Shown piece by piece: positions 50,456-60,882 of a stretch of DNA of 64,000 nt. Numbering within the stretch: position 1 is the first letter of the stretch; each line of letters begins with the position of its first letter. A program made the position numbers and the translations under genes. The DNA lies in NCBI GenBank assembly GCA_022539475.1, contig VCMS01000295.1, positions 1 through 64,000 on the forward strand, read 5' to 3'. The DNA is from Gracilaria domingensis. Lineage: Eukaryota; Rhodophyta; Florideophyceae; Gracilariales; Gracilariaceae. The notes below the pieces were generated by a model. The model did not search any database. It had not been told where the DNA came from and saw only the letters and a program-made list of their open reading frames with translations.

Positions 50456-52453
50456 AGCGTCGCCGCCAATCTGCGGAGGTTGCGATTCCGCAGGGGCGGC
50501 TACAGTTCCACCATTCGATGGCACCGTTTCCTGGTTTCCAGGCTGAGTCTCCGCCTTCGCAGGAAGGTACGATTTGTCGGGAACACGTTCCCGCTCGGCG
50601 GGCGTCAACGACTCATACTGAGGCACTATCTTCGCCATATCCCGTATTGGCATTAAGCAATTCGGAGCGATGTGCCCTGGCCTGTAACAGGTATGACAAA
50701 TAAGGTGACGAAGAAGATCCGCGTTGGGCGGCCGGCGCTCCTGTCGAGGAGGATACGGGTCCCTCCATCCGGGGCGTTGGCTTCGATATCCGCCAGAGTG
50801 CGGCACGGGCAATGCCGGGACTTGACGTCCGGCGTACAGAGCGGGGTCTCCGTCCACTGTAGACTGCTCCGTCGTCGACGGCAATTCCGAACTCGGCATT
50901 GAACCATCGTCCTGTAACAGGTGCAGGTTATCATAACCCCCTTGAACAGAACCTCGCGAGTGAGGCAGTGAGGAGTCTCGGCCTTCTACATGAAGGAGTC
51001 GGCGCGTGCGCGCCTTGATACCAGTGCGTGCTCGAGCTGCATCTCCCTCCGCTTGGGCAAATTGAACGAGTTCCAGATAGGTAATCCGGCGTTTGTTCTC
51101 CCGATAATGGGCTACCAACGTCCGAATTGATCGGTCCAGTCCATCAACAAACATCGTACACCGCTCGGCTGCGGAGAACACGTTGCCACATCTGTGGAAA
51201 GCCTTATTGAGGCGGGTCGAATAAACGGTTTCCGACTCTTCGGCTCCTTGCTTCGTGTCTCGTAGCGCGAGTATGGCACCTTGTATCGCATTGCCTGTCG
51301 CGTAAGAGCGCAGGAGATATTGTACCGCTTCCGGCCAGCACGTAACTCCTCCTTCGGAGGCGCGAGACGACCCATGAACCGAATTGAATTGATCTTCGGC
51401 TACACCCGTCAAAAAGTACGGCAGCGCGATGTAGGCCTGTGCCTCACTCATCCGAAGTACATCGGCTTCCGCTACGAAGCGGCTAAGAAAATCCAAGACA
51501 AGAATTGGATCTTCCCCAGAGAACTTGTGGGGCTTTAACGTGAGCTCCATTTGTCGGAGATGATTTCGCACTTTGCCAGTCCCACGTGGGGTCCTCTGTG
51601 GCGTCGTGTCATCAAGCCGATAATATCGGTAAGATAGTAGCTTCCGATACAGTAAGTTTGTCGGCTTCAACTCCTTCAATCCGAGGTGTCTCCGTCCTTT
51701 CGTACGGCCTCGTGCAACGCCAGAAGTGGCTTCAGTAGCCCGCGAACGGGATGCACGATAGCGAGAGCGCTCTTCCGCGCTGTCCGAAGAGTCGGTAGAA
51801 GATCCCTTTTTGGGGCCCTCCTCATCAGAAGAGGATGAAGAAGACGAGTCAGACTCAACCTTGACCTTCTTCTTTGCCGGACGATCCCGGGAACGGCGCG
51901 AGTGCTGAGAACCCTCAGAAACCGGGGCTCCCGGCGCAACAGCATCAGATACGATGATTTGCTCGACCGTCTCCAGACGGGTAGCCAGGCGGTCCAGGCG
52001 TGCGGCAGCCTGCTCGTGCAGACCAGCCGACACCTGTCGGTGTTCCATAATCTGGTTGACATCAGACCGTAAAACACGGACGTCGCTCGAAACATCCCGG
52101 ACACCGGCTTCATCGAGCCGTTGCCGGAGTTTCGTAATGTCCCGGATGAGGCCCACTTGGGAGTTCTGCAGGATGCGAACCTGAGCCTCTAATTCACGGA
52201 GGGTATACTCGTCGGACCGCGACGACATAACGTCAACCGCTGCGGCGGCATCAGCCGCAGGTGCGGTTTCAGTTGGCCCACGAGTGGGTGGGGTCCCGTT
52301 ATCAGAACGGCGGCCCCGGGAAGCCGGTTTCGGGTCGCCATTGCCTGGGACCTCCAGTGCGTCCTTCGGCAACGGAGGCAAAATTGCCGGCAAGCCGGAC
52401 GAACCGGGCACAGAAGCGGCACGTGGCGCGCCACTCCTGCGACGGGACGACAT
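50444..52453 (-). CDS. gag: Gag of element C
   Basis: ATG 52453 (MSSRRRSGAPRAASVPGSS), 669 residues. A basic Ser/Pro-rich N-terminus is followed by a coiled coil (LRELEAQVRILQNSQVGLIRDITKLRQRLDEAG), an acidic Ser tract (SDSSSSSSSDEEG) and the gag domain (LLSYRYYRLDDTTPQRTPRGTGK to FHRCGNVFSAAERC). The CCHC knuckle is CHTCYRPGHIAPNC. It aligns along its length with gag of A and D. It ends at the frameshift site. Confidence 0.94.
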   Translation of the reverse strand: MSSRRRSGAPRAASVPGSSGLPAILPPLPKDALEVPGNGDPKPASRGRRSDNGTPPTRGPTETAPAADAAAAVDVMSSRSDEYTLRELEAQVRILQNSQVGLIRDITKLRQRLDEAGVRDVSSDVRVLRSDVNQIMEHRQVSAGLHEQAAARLDRLATRLETVEQIIVSDAVAPGAPVSEGSQHSRRSRDRPAKKKVKVESDSSSSSSSDEEGPKKGSSTDSSDSAEERSRYRASRSRATEATSGVARGRTKGRRHLGLKELKPTNLLYRKLLSYRYYRLDDTTPQRTPRGTGKVRNHLRQMELTLKPHKFSGEDPILVLDFLSRFVAEADVLRMSEAQAYIALPYFLTGVAEDQFNSVHGSSRASEGGVTCWPEAVQYLLRSYATGNAIQGAILALRDTKQGAEESETVYSTRLNKAFHRCGNVFSAAERCTMFVDGLDRSIRTLVAHYRENKRRITYLELVQFAQAEGDAARARTGIKARTRRLLHVEGRDSSLPHSRGSVQGGYDNLHLLQDDGSMPSSELPSTTEQSTVDGDPALYAGRQVPALPVPHSGGYRSQRPGWRDPYPPRQERRPPNADLLRHLICHTCYRPGHIAPNCLMPIRDMAKIVPQYESLTPAERERVPDKSYLPAKAETQPGNQETVPSNGGTVAAPAESQPPQIGGDAQKN

Positions 52454-52596
52454 CGTTCACCGACACAGTCGGCCAATGGGCAACCAAAACAACTTCCGAA
52501 AACGGACAATGAGAGAACCGTAAGAACGGATATTCCCAGCTATCTGGGCTCCAAACAAACGAACCAACTCCAACGAACGTTGGCCAATTAAGCCGA

Positions 52597-52614
52597 TTCT
52601 AGGTCTGGAGACCA
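52597..52614 (-). promoter_or_regulatory. Primer-binding site of element C
   Basis: Element strand TGGTCTCCAGACCTAGAA, three bases inside the LTR; one base different from the B and D sites. Confidence 0.88.
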
Positions 52615-52617
52615 GTT

Positions 52618-53475
52618 TGTGGTGCAAAACCCTCGACGGGAAAACAACAAGCCGCGTCGCGGGCGAGCACCTCAGGGTGTTCAGGCCCTGCTCCCTGTGA
52701 AGGGCAGTCGAGCGGCAGAACCCTCCGATAGGGCCAACACGAGCCGGGTGTAAATCCGGGTGGCCCCGATCTGGGCGTGCAGTCGGAGGTAGAAGGGGTA
52801 GAATCGGCGTAGGTATCCGGATGGTTCCGGCGAGCCACAGCGAGTGGGGGTATCCAGCCCAACGGTATGGGACGACAAAAGATCAACAAGCGAGCCGCAC
52901 TGCGGAGCACTGACTCGCGATAAGCGGGAAAACTCCCGAGACAAAATAAAACAAACCTACAATGTAGGGCAGAGTAGCGAAAGCCGTAAGACGGAAATGA
53001 CAACAATAAAATAGATAAGAAAAGTGCCGTGACGACGGATTAGTACTCCTCAGGGACGGAGGTTGGTTGATCAGCCCGGAATTGCGGCGGTATTCCCCAG
53101 GATGGGGCTGGTGACCGTGCGCAAGCGGCAAGAAGATCAGAGCCAAAGGCCTCGTTGAGGTTTACTTCCCGTACAGTGGCGGCAAGTGCCGCCACTTATA
53201 TACGGCACTTGAAAATATCAATTAAAATATCTAACTATCCGGCGCTGCCGGCCAATACACTACAGGTGTGCCCCCGTGGCATGCTTGCCACGGGGCCCGC
53301 GCGATCGGGCCAACTTGGCACACGTGTGCAGAAATACTACCCTTCCTAGGCATACCCCAAAATAGGGACACTACCCCAGTAGCCTCTCATAACCTGAGGT
53401 GTCGCAGCCGGTAACGGATCAACAAACTATGAAAAGCACCTCGGTGCATCCCCACAAAGGGCGTTTTGCTCTACA
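52618..53475 (-). repeat. 5' LTR of element C
   Basis: 858 bp, one base different from the 3' LTR. On the element strand the likely core promoter TATATAA (53196-53202) runs directly into a 22-nt palindrome with 10-bp arms (53175-53196; arm AGTGGCGGCA), so the palindrome would lie near the transcript start. Confidence 0.95.
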
Positions 53476-53480
53476 TCTGC
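53476..53480. repeat. Target-site duplication of element C (right, TCTGC)
   Basis: Matches 41695-41699. Confidence 0.95.
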
Positions 53481-53512
53481 TACCCCCTGGCGCGCCCCAA
53501 ATAGCCCCAAAA

Positions 53513-53791
53513 CTAGCTTAGTTTCCAAAGCGAACAGACTATATTCCACTTTGCAGAACACAGACGATCTTCGTCGCCTCTCAATGAGGTATTTAATCGC
53601 CTCAGACCCCGCCAAAACGTACCCAGATTCTCATGCAGAGCCTTCTTAACCCGATTAGATCGGGCTGATCTAGAATGCAGATTACGAAGCTCTGATTGTA
53701 TACTCTCGGGTAGATCGTTCACAACACCAGATGCACGGAGACGAAGACGTTCAAAAAGGTTATCGCCGCTTTCGGAAACATTGAGACTCAC
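53513..53791 (-). CDS. Small unrecognised ORF
   Basis: 92 residues (MSLNVSESGDNLFERLRLRASGVVND...), helix-rich, without a recognised domain. It may be the tail of the upstream minus-strand gene. Support is weak: length and composition only. Confidence 0.3.
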   Translation of the reverse strand: MSLNVSESGDNLFERLRLRASGVVNDLPESIQSELRNLHSRSARSNRVKKALHENLGTFWRGLRRLNTSLRGDEDRLCSAKWNIVCSLWKLS

Positions 53792-53865
53792 TAGACGATC
53801 ATTCAGAGTCGCTATATTCGTTCGCGCAGATGCGTTGATTTTAGTGCGTCTTTATACCTTTTCAT

Positions 53866-54892
53866 TTAGTAAGAATGCTTACTAAGCGCTGAAGAAGTTG
53901 AGATCCGAAGTATCCTAGCTCTTTGTCGTACCTCACTATGAGACTTGAACACATCGTGCGCCAGGTTCATATGCCATGATTCGAAAAATTCAAATTCGCA
54001 CTTTATTGTTGCGCTTAATCGCTGCCGCCCTTGATACATGTCGAGGATGAAGTCGATTGCGTTCTTGCTCGCCTCGTCAAGCACATCCTGCTCGTCATGC
54101 ATTTGCGACAGCAGCGGCGTGATGACGAGCACAATGCCCGGAGCAGCGCCACCGGCATCACAACTCGTTAGAGTTGTAAAGTTTGATCACGGCTGTCAAA
54201 CATCTTGGACTACCATTCACATCATAAACTCTATGATATGCCTCTAGTGCTGCGCTCCAGGACGATATATTGATGTCCTCGTATATGTTCAGAGTGAGGG
54301 GCGCAAATTCAGACACACACAGAACAAGCTTCTTGTATCTTTTGAATGCGCTTTTCTGTCCACCATTAGACCATACATTGTTTGAATACCCCCGTAAGAG
54401 TTTAGATCTACTTTTCGCATCACGTAGCAGACGCAAAGGAAGAACTCCTTGAGAAATAATCCCGTGGTTCCATATTTCAATTACTTTCTCGATACTATTC
54501 GGTAGTCCAGGAATGAAAGGCTTGATCAGAGATGCATCGGTACGATTCTTACCTACCTTCTTCTCTTCAGCAGCTACGGTGGTATTTCTCCGAACCCTAT
54601 CCTTATCGACTTCACTACTACTCTTGTCGTGAAAATCTGCATCCCCACCTCCACCCTGAACAGTCAGGCAGCTCTCAAACAATTGGTTTCTTCTTTCCAT
54701 TAGATGCCTAAGCCTCCTCTCCAGCAATCGCAAGTGGACTTCATCATGCCTTACCTGGTTTTCCAAATTGACTTCTTCTTCGAATTCCAATGAAAGCTGA
54801 CGATCTGCCACCCATCCGTTCGCAGATTTCAAAATGTGCCTAACGATTCCAGGACCTGTTTCCTTCTCAGCTTTAATCTGGACTGGAACCAC
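53866..54892 (-). pseudogene. Possible GCR1_C-type DNA-binding protein, one frame break
   Basis: The first part (54892-54158) has a charged coiled coil (QVRHDEVHLRLLERRLRHLMERRNQLFE), then a region with the pattern of the GCR1_C domain: SIEKVIEIWNHGIISQGVLPLRLL, an internal Trp, and SAFKRYKKLVLCV. That domain accompanies tyrosine recombinases in Crypton transposons. A frame change near 54170 leads into TTLTSCDAGGAAPGIVLVITP and EQDVLDEASKNAIDFILDMYQG, ending near 53866. Domain assignment is tentative; the 5' end may extend upstream. Confidence 0.4.
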
Positions 54893-55191
54893 AAACCCAT
54901 TCCCTTTTCCTCCTCCTTGGGTAGCAGATGAAGTCTCTTCTTTCCATTAGCAAAGCACCGGGACGTCAAAAGACACCAAACTCACCAAATGAGGTCAAAT
55001 GCCAAAACAAACGTGTAAATGGGCAGATCATGGTAGTCTTCTCTTGAGTATCTATGAAAACGTCGAAGTAAAATTTTTTCCCAAATTTCCAAAATGTTTT
55101 ACATGCTTTTTGAGTACATAAGATAATTTTAAAACATTAAGATCTTTTCCTAACATTGAATAGTCATGATTGTTCTAGCTGTAAGTTAGCC

Positions 55192-55290
55192 TTGAACGCT
55201 CGCCGTGAACGTTCACAGTGAACGTTCACAGTGACGTTCACCGTGAACGTCAAAGTTCACCGTAAACGTTTACCGTAAACGATTATGGTG
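55192..55290. repeat. GAACGTTC palindrome array 1
   Basis: A run of roughly seven 12-13-nt units with core TGAACGTTCAC(A/C)G, including GTGAACGTTCAC twice, ending with the variants AAACGTTTACCG and AAACG. Confidence 0.9.
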
Positions 55291-55500
55291 CCACCATCAG
55301 TGATTTCATCTGACAGTTAAGGGCAACACGCCATTTTTGTGTCTAACGAAAACCTTTACCAATATTACAGTACATATATACCATAAACAACTCATCCAAA
55401 AGAAAAAAGTTTAATTTTGATGCCAAGGTCTAGAGGTGGATGACTGAGTTTGAGAACTCAAAAAGTTTTAGAACTGAAACACAACCTAGCTGCGCTTCCA

Positions 55501-56220
55501 TGGTGTGTGTAGTGCAAACCCCTGTAAAGGAAGGCACAAAAGGCGTACGGGACCTTCCCTCCAAGAGGTAATCACAGCAGATAGAGCGCTGCTAGAAATA
55601 GTGCAACGAGTTGGGTGTAAGCCGAGACCAAACCGTCACTTCGGGCGTATAGAGCTCAAGAGAGTCTGCCTAGAAGTCTGGGATGTTGTGTAGACAACGG
55701 CGATGCTGGGAGTGAGATGTCACGAGACACACACACAGACACTGATGTAGCACGGGCCGTGACGATTCCGGGTACTCGGACGGTATGGGTATTGGCCCAA
55801 GGATGGGATGCTTTCGGCGGTATTGAGGTACGGTACCCTGAGGGTCCGGCCATGACGTGGCGCAGATGAGTGTTGGTCGCGTGTACGCGTGTCTAGGAAT
55901 GGGTGTGTTCACACATGTTTTTTTATGCTTGTCGGATATTTTACTGGCCGCTGCCGCGGCTTGTCACGCGTACCACGTGTATGGACCTGCTTAGGTGTGC
56001 ACTAGATTACTTAATTTACTTAATTTATCGATTACGATATTCTAAATATCTACAAGGTTACAAATAATACTAGTTCTCCCTATGAATGGACGTGGCAAGC
56101 ACTACATGTGAGTGAAGAATTCAGCAAGGCTGTGTATACGACCGTGACCAATTCCCATTGTGACCATTCCCAAGTAATTGGCAAACCATCGTACAACTCA
56201 TAAAGAGCTTTACCTCACCT
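55501..56220 (-). repeat. Old solo LTR-like fragment
   Basis: Starting TGTGTAGTGCAAACCCC it follows the order of landmarks of the element A LTR on the plus strand: TGCAAA(A)CCC, an AAGG...GGCACAAAAGGCG segment, CTCCAAGAGG, CACAGCAGATAGAGCGCT, TTGGGTGTAAGCCGAGACC, ACCACGTGTATGG and an AT-rich centre. No element body adjoins it. Ends and target duplication are not clear, so it is probably a decayed solo LTR of a related family. Confidence 0.6.
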
Positions 56221-56478
56221 CCGTACGGGAGCGATCAGTATGAATCACAAAAGCTACAAAGTTGCACGAAACGCGTTTTTCCGCAGTGTGCTATATGTTA
56301 ATATCCAAATCATGCTACATTGTTGCAATGTAAGCTGTGATGGAACTTCTGCTGTCGAATTGGACACGATCTTTTACAAAACAAAAAGAAAATAAAAGGA
56401 GAGGACGAAAATGGCATGAATAGATATTTTTCTACATGAAATACAGAAAGGTTTCATTTCATCGCCCCAGTTAAGTCT

Positions 56479-56536
56479 GGTGAACGTTCACGGTGAATGT
56501 TCACGGTATAGTGAACGTTCACGGTGAATGTTCACG
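56479..56536. repeat. GAACGTTC palindrome array 2
   Basis: Four units alternating GTGAACGTTCACG and GTGAATGTTCACG, with a TATA insertion in the middle. Confidence 0.9.
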
Positions 56537-57677
56537 TCTAGATGTGGGACAGGAACGTGAGGGTTAAAGTCACTCTGAGATTTTTGTACAAATAATGACA
56601 ACAGAAGTCAACGATCGTCAAATGTATCTACCTCATGAAACAGTGAACACCTGCTTGTCTCACAAAAGGCATTCAGTTCTATATCGTGCTTGTAAAATTA
56701 TATATTCTTTCTGGCTGTAAGGTTTTTTTCGTATTCTTCTACCTTTGTAATATTTGTTATAGAGCTTTGTAAGTTAGAGCACATCCCTCTTGCCTTTGAC
56801 TACCAGATATGTATCCTTTTATTCGACGATGAAGACAAATACCATCATGATTTTCTGTCAAATAATTCCAGAAACTCGATCTCCTGTGCAGGATTCCATT
56901 TCATCATCAGTTCCCGCAAACATGTCTGATGTAAGAGGAAGTACGAACGGTTGAGTCAGTTAAAGAAGTAAAAGAAAACGTTCCTACCAGTCAGAACGCT
57001 GAAAAGTCTTTTTTTTTCAAAGCCCTTTACCACCGGTATTCTCATGGAGAACATCCGACTAAATTTGCCTTGGTCAAGGTGACACTATGGTTGATCTTAT
57101 AAAAAGATGAACCAACCTCGGCGTAAGTTGCACGAGCGCGTTTGCGGCACTATATGGATGGTCGAGGGGACATATGTCTGTTTTCGATCTAAGAAAGATC
57201 AACGCGAGAATTTTCTATGTTCTTGTTGTCTTGATCCATGAAATTCTGTTCGGAAACATTGTGCAGATCTTTTAAACACGTTTTGCATGGCAACCGCTGC
57301 ATCATAATCCATGTTTCAGTCAAAAACGTTTAAGTTTTTAGAAGTAGTATCTTTATATTGTTTATCGAGGTTTTGCTTTCATATATATCTGCCATTATGT
57401 CTGACGTTTTACAAACATTTAAGAATTTAAGGTTGGAGCTTTTCGTGAAAAGCAAGTGGCATTGCTTCACAGAGAATCAATATAATAGGAAGAGAATGGG
57501 CATTCAGACATCATTAATCAATATCTCTAACATCCCTATCTTGCAATAAATTTATGTCACCGACGTAGACGGACTAGGTGTAGAATTGAAAAGCTAGAAC
57601 TTTTTTATTGCCATGTGTTGGTCTGTGCTAATGGACAAAGTTTTGCTATGTATAATCATCTTGAGCAGGTGACACTA

Positions 57678-57769
57678 TGAACGTTAACTGTGAACGTTCA
57701 CGATGTACGTTCACGGTGTACGTTCACGGTGTACGTTCACGGTGTACGTTCACAGCGAGCGTTCATGGT
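57678..57769. repeat. GAACGTTC palindrome array 3
   Basis: About seven 12-nt units with core GTGTACGTTCACG, repeated three times exactly, flanked by variants. It lies about 180 bp upstream of the recombinase ATG. Confidence 0.9.
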
Positions 57770-57948
57770 TTACAATCCATTCAAATTTTAATTCATTTTC
57801 GGCACAGAAAATGTTTTGATGATGTTTTCACGAATTTGGAGTAAGTATCTTATTGGAACCAAAATGGGCCTGATAACCAACGGATAAATAACCTGTTACT
57901 AGACGTCTGAGGTTAGTGTTCCGATCTTGGGCTCAAAACCTCTTCTTC

Positions 57949-59154
57949 ATGGAGACTAGGTCTGGTACTCGAAATAGGATCACTAAACGCAATACACGTA
58001 AGCGTGCAACCTTAAACTTTGAAAGTCCGATTCCAGTCGAGAAACTGATTCACACCGCTACAAGCGAAGCATCGAAGGCGAACGCAAGGAAGGCCGAACG
58101 TGTACTGCAGACTTATGCTCAACAAATCAAGGCTAATGATCCTCGTGAGGTAAGTGGCTCAAGCTCAGAGCTGATTATCAATTTAATTGCGCAGCATTGT
58201 AACTATGGACGAAATGACATGCTTGGATATGACTCTGTGCTGGCGCTTTCTCAAGGGTTGCGCATCGTGTACTCGAATTATGGTCATCGCTCTTCATGGA
58301 ACCCATCTCCTGGTTCCGGGAGTTTTGGGAACCCTCTCATACAAAATGAGGACTTGAACCATTTTAGAAGAGCTTATAGGGTTACGTTGAGTCGCAGAGG
58401 AGATATAAAGATGCGCACAAGGCCTCTATCTGTTCATCTAGCCTGTGACCTTGCAGAGCAATTTTGGTTTGGCAATGGTAAGGTTGTTAAGCCTACGGAC
58501 GTTTTGTTGCATACACTTATTGTGGTTGGCTTGAACTTGGGACTGCGGTATGATGAAGTTACCAAACTTTCTTACAAACATGTTTCAACTACCAGCAATG
58601 CTATCACGCTCACTATACCGGTAGCGACTAAAAACCGTACCAGGGAAAGAACCTAGAACATTCAGGAGTGGTGTGGTAGTCTGTGGTTACGATATTCTAT
58701 CATCATGGATCCTTTTGTTGCCATTTTGGTTTGGCTCTGTTTGCGTGGGCCGTTTGAGGGATATCTCTTCTGCAACTTGAAAAACACGAATGGCGGGTGT
58801 ATTTTGCAGTATAACACACCATTTTCCGTCAAGAGCTTTACAGATCTATTACGAAGTAGATTACAATCTATCGGTGTTGGTGAAGGAGATGCTTCGGCGT
58901 ACTCCGGCCATTCTTTGAAGAGAGGTGCTGTACAGTTATATCGTTCTTTGGGATATAAGGATGACTTTATCATGGAATTGGTGAAGTCGTCCGACTTTGC
59001 GTCATACTCAAACTATTGTGAGGTCTACAACGACTGTCAAACCAGTCTACCTCGCTTTAATGGAGTCGAAGCTTTCTTGAACCATGCCATTACTCTTACC
59101 GAAAAACAGATATATGAACAAGACGAAAGTGTAATGCGCGAGATCTACAAGTAA
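57949..59154 (+). pseudogene. Tyrosine recombinase (Crypton/DIRS-like), one in-frame TAG
   Basis: ATG 57949 (METRSGTRNRITKRNTRKRA), 401 codons. The catalytic domain has box I arginine in GLNLGLRYDEVTKLSYKHV, the box II pattern SGHSLKRGAVQLYRSLG (compare GHSxRRG of Crypton and DIRS enzymes; the usual Arg at +3 from His is Lys here, with Arg at +4), and the region of the nucleophile SYSNYCEVYNDC. Such enzymes cut and rejoin DNA through a covalent tyrosine link. TAG at 58654-58656 interrupts the frame (RTRERT stop NIQEWCG) but the same frame continues to TAA. There is no adjacent reverse transcriptase, so Crypton is likelier than DIRS. Confidence 0.7.
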
Positions 59155-59294
59155 ATGGAAGCTACGCTAAATTGCAAGAGCTTTGGTTCGTTTGCGCCCG
59201 ACGTACCTACGCGTTTGACCGTTCTTCGTGCCTCATCAAATGTTCTTGGTCTTGCATCAATTGTCCTGCTAATCAAGCCTTGATGAAAGATAGT

Positions 59295-59896
59295 TCACGT
59301 GCCGCGTGCCGTACATACATTGAGCTGCTTGCTACCCGTCCCGTTCCCTCGCCTCCATTTGGATGTGACATTGGGCTGTTTAACCTTCCTCTGATTAACT
59401 GATGCGACTTCCTCGACTTTGAATTTTGCCTTCATCGCTCCAATAGCTACCATCAGTTCATTCTTGCTGAGCTTTTGCACTACCTCTACCTCATTAGCAC
59501 TCAGCCTGGGAACAATCACCTTATCATATTCTCTAACATCATCAACGTTGATTGATTCCGATCGCACAACTTGCGATGGAGAAGTCTCAGCACCAGGAAC
59601 TTTCATCCTCCCCAGCTTTTCCGTCTCGCGGCCTGCGGCCTGCGCAGAACCACCACCTTCTGCATCGCCCGAATAACTTTGGCGATTTGTTTCTTTGCCT
59701 GCTTCACTTCGAGTTCCATCGCACTCTTCTGGTCCTTTCTGAGCTGCGCCTCATTCTCCCGTAATCGATGGAGACGACCCTCCAACTCAGAACGCATTGT
59801 CTTCGATTCTCGTAAAGCGCGTTCCGTATCCTCGCGTGCAGCTTCAGCCGCGTTCTTATCACGCTCGAGGCTTGGTATCATCTTCTTGTAGAGCAA
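59295..59896 (-). pseudogene. Coiled-coil protein fragment with a frame break
   Basis: The upstream part (59896-59603) is a long heptad region (IPSLERDKNAAEAAREDTERALRESKTMRSELEGRL...). The downstream part (59606-59295) in a shifted frame continues VPRLSANEVEVVQKLSKNELMVAIGAMKAKFKV. The join near 59604 needs a one-base change. I see no catalytic motif and no clear ATG. Convergent with the recombinase; a link between them is unproven. Confidence 0.4.
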
Positions 59897-60027
59897 CGCA
59901 TTTTTGCGTGGTTATCAGGATGATGCGCCTCATATACTCAGGGGAGTGATACGAGGATGCACTCGAAGAGTTATGAGTTGGACCCAATTTTGGCGGTTAC
60001 TTTTGGAATGGCTTTCCCACAGTTACC

Positions 60028-60861
60028 TGTAATCAGGGTTGCCATTGCTGGCCAATACCGCTAGGTGGACGCGTGTACTACACCACCGTGTGTGTGCATA
60101 TTACGGGACAATAGGTAGTGCACCTGAGGTGCCTGACACTGGGCTAGCCACGTGTACGGACCCCTGCGGGTGTGCACCACGTGTACATAGTTAGTTTAGA
60201 CCTACTTAGGTGAGCTCGACCTCGTCGTCGCGAGCAACTTTGTAAAGTCAACCCGAGCACTTCTAAGTGAACTCTTTGTCGAGTAGCGCTCTCCTGAGTG
60301 GACTCTACACGAGTGAGGCTCTGGCGCCAACCGCCTACGTGGGTTATCACTCTCGCGAGTATAGCCACGTCTGGTTACGGTGGTCCTACCCTCTCGGTAC
60401 CTTTGAGGAACATCTTTCGTTGATGTCGGGACCTGAGGGTCGTACCGAGGAGGTATAGGACTAGATTACGAAGTGATCCGACTCTGTATAGAGTTTTGCC
60501 GTGTTTACGGAAACCCGTGCATTACCGTTGGAGGATCTCGTCCCGCTCCGGGCACAGTGCCGAGGAGGCCCTACCCGTCGCGTGTGGGTGTTGTTTGGTT
60601 GTTGTTTTCTGTTGCTTTCCCTCTCGGGGCTACACCTGTCGTTGGTCGTGTTTCATCGTTGCCGATACCACCCCATCTCTGGAGTTTCTCATCGTTTCCT
60701 CACCACGTGGCCTAGCACCTCTGTAGGTATAGCCAGTTGCCACTTCGGCCTTACCACCGAGTTACGGTGGTACAGAGGGCTCTGTCACTGGTCTGCCATC
60801 TCTCACGAGAGCGGACCTTCGGACAGTCTGGTGGGTTTCACTCTTCCGAGTTTGCCCCACA
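60028..60861 (+). repeat. Proposed 5' LTR of element D
   Basis: The 3' end CCCCACA at 60861 is fixed by the PBS three bases later. The 5' end is proposed at TGTAATCAGG (60028), giving 834 bp with TG...CA termini, comparable to 858 bp in C. The second LTR is outside the window. Repeated ACTC...GAGT palindromes lie at 60271, 60302, 60349, 60481 and 60840. Confidence 0.5.
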
Positions 60862-60864
60862 AAG

Positions 60865-60882
60865 TGGTCTCCCGACCTAGAA
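60865..60882 (+). promoter_or_regulatory. Primer-binding site of element D
   Basis: TGGTCTCCCGACCTAGAA, identical to the site in element B. Confidence 0.88.

Larger units (their letters stand above)
41700..53475 (-). mobile_element. Complete young Ty3/gypsy chromovirus C
   Basis: The element is 11,776 bp with 858-bp LTRs that I read as differing at a single base (G at 42401, C at 53319) and TCTGC target duplications. On the minus strand the order is 5' LTR, PBS, gag, -1 frameshift site, intact pol with chromodomain, a hairpin-rich spacer, an internal PPT copy, an antisense gene, PPT and 3' LTR. All ORFs are open, so the copy is potentially autonomous. Confidence 0.97.
54893..57948. other. 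AT-rich region without supported genes
   Basis: About 3 kb of low-GC DNA containing the LTR-like fragment at about 55501-56220 and three palindrome arrays listed separately. The remaining ORFs are short and look random. Confidence 0.65.

Noticed and set aside
41763-53349. Open frames within LTRs of elements A and C (for example 41763-42026 and 52681-52944)
   Set aside because: They recur in both LTR copies only because LTRs are duplicated; they lack protein features and would span promoter sequences.
56220-56480. Exact right end and target duplication for the LTR-like fragment
   Set aside because: Candidate TG starts at 55501, 55504 and 55506 have no matching 5-base duplicate after a CA in the expected range; the ends are left open.
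57358-57549. Small ORF of 63 codons in the AT-rich region
   Set aside because: Length and composition are as expected by chance, with no promoter, motif or neighbour supporting it.
55192-57769. CRISPR-like arrays
   Set aside because: Units are contiguous 12-13-nt palindromes without unique spacers, and the genome is eukaryotic.
30137-59154. Genetic-code reassignment of TAG
   Set aside because: TAG ends several frames where expected, such as the epimerase fragment and gag of B, so reassignment is not supported; nonsense lesions or readthrough are simpler.
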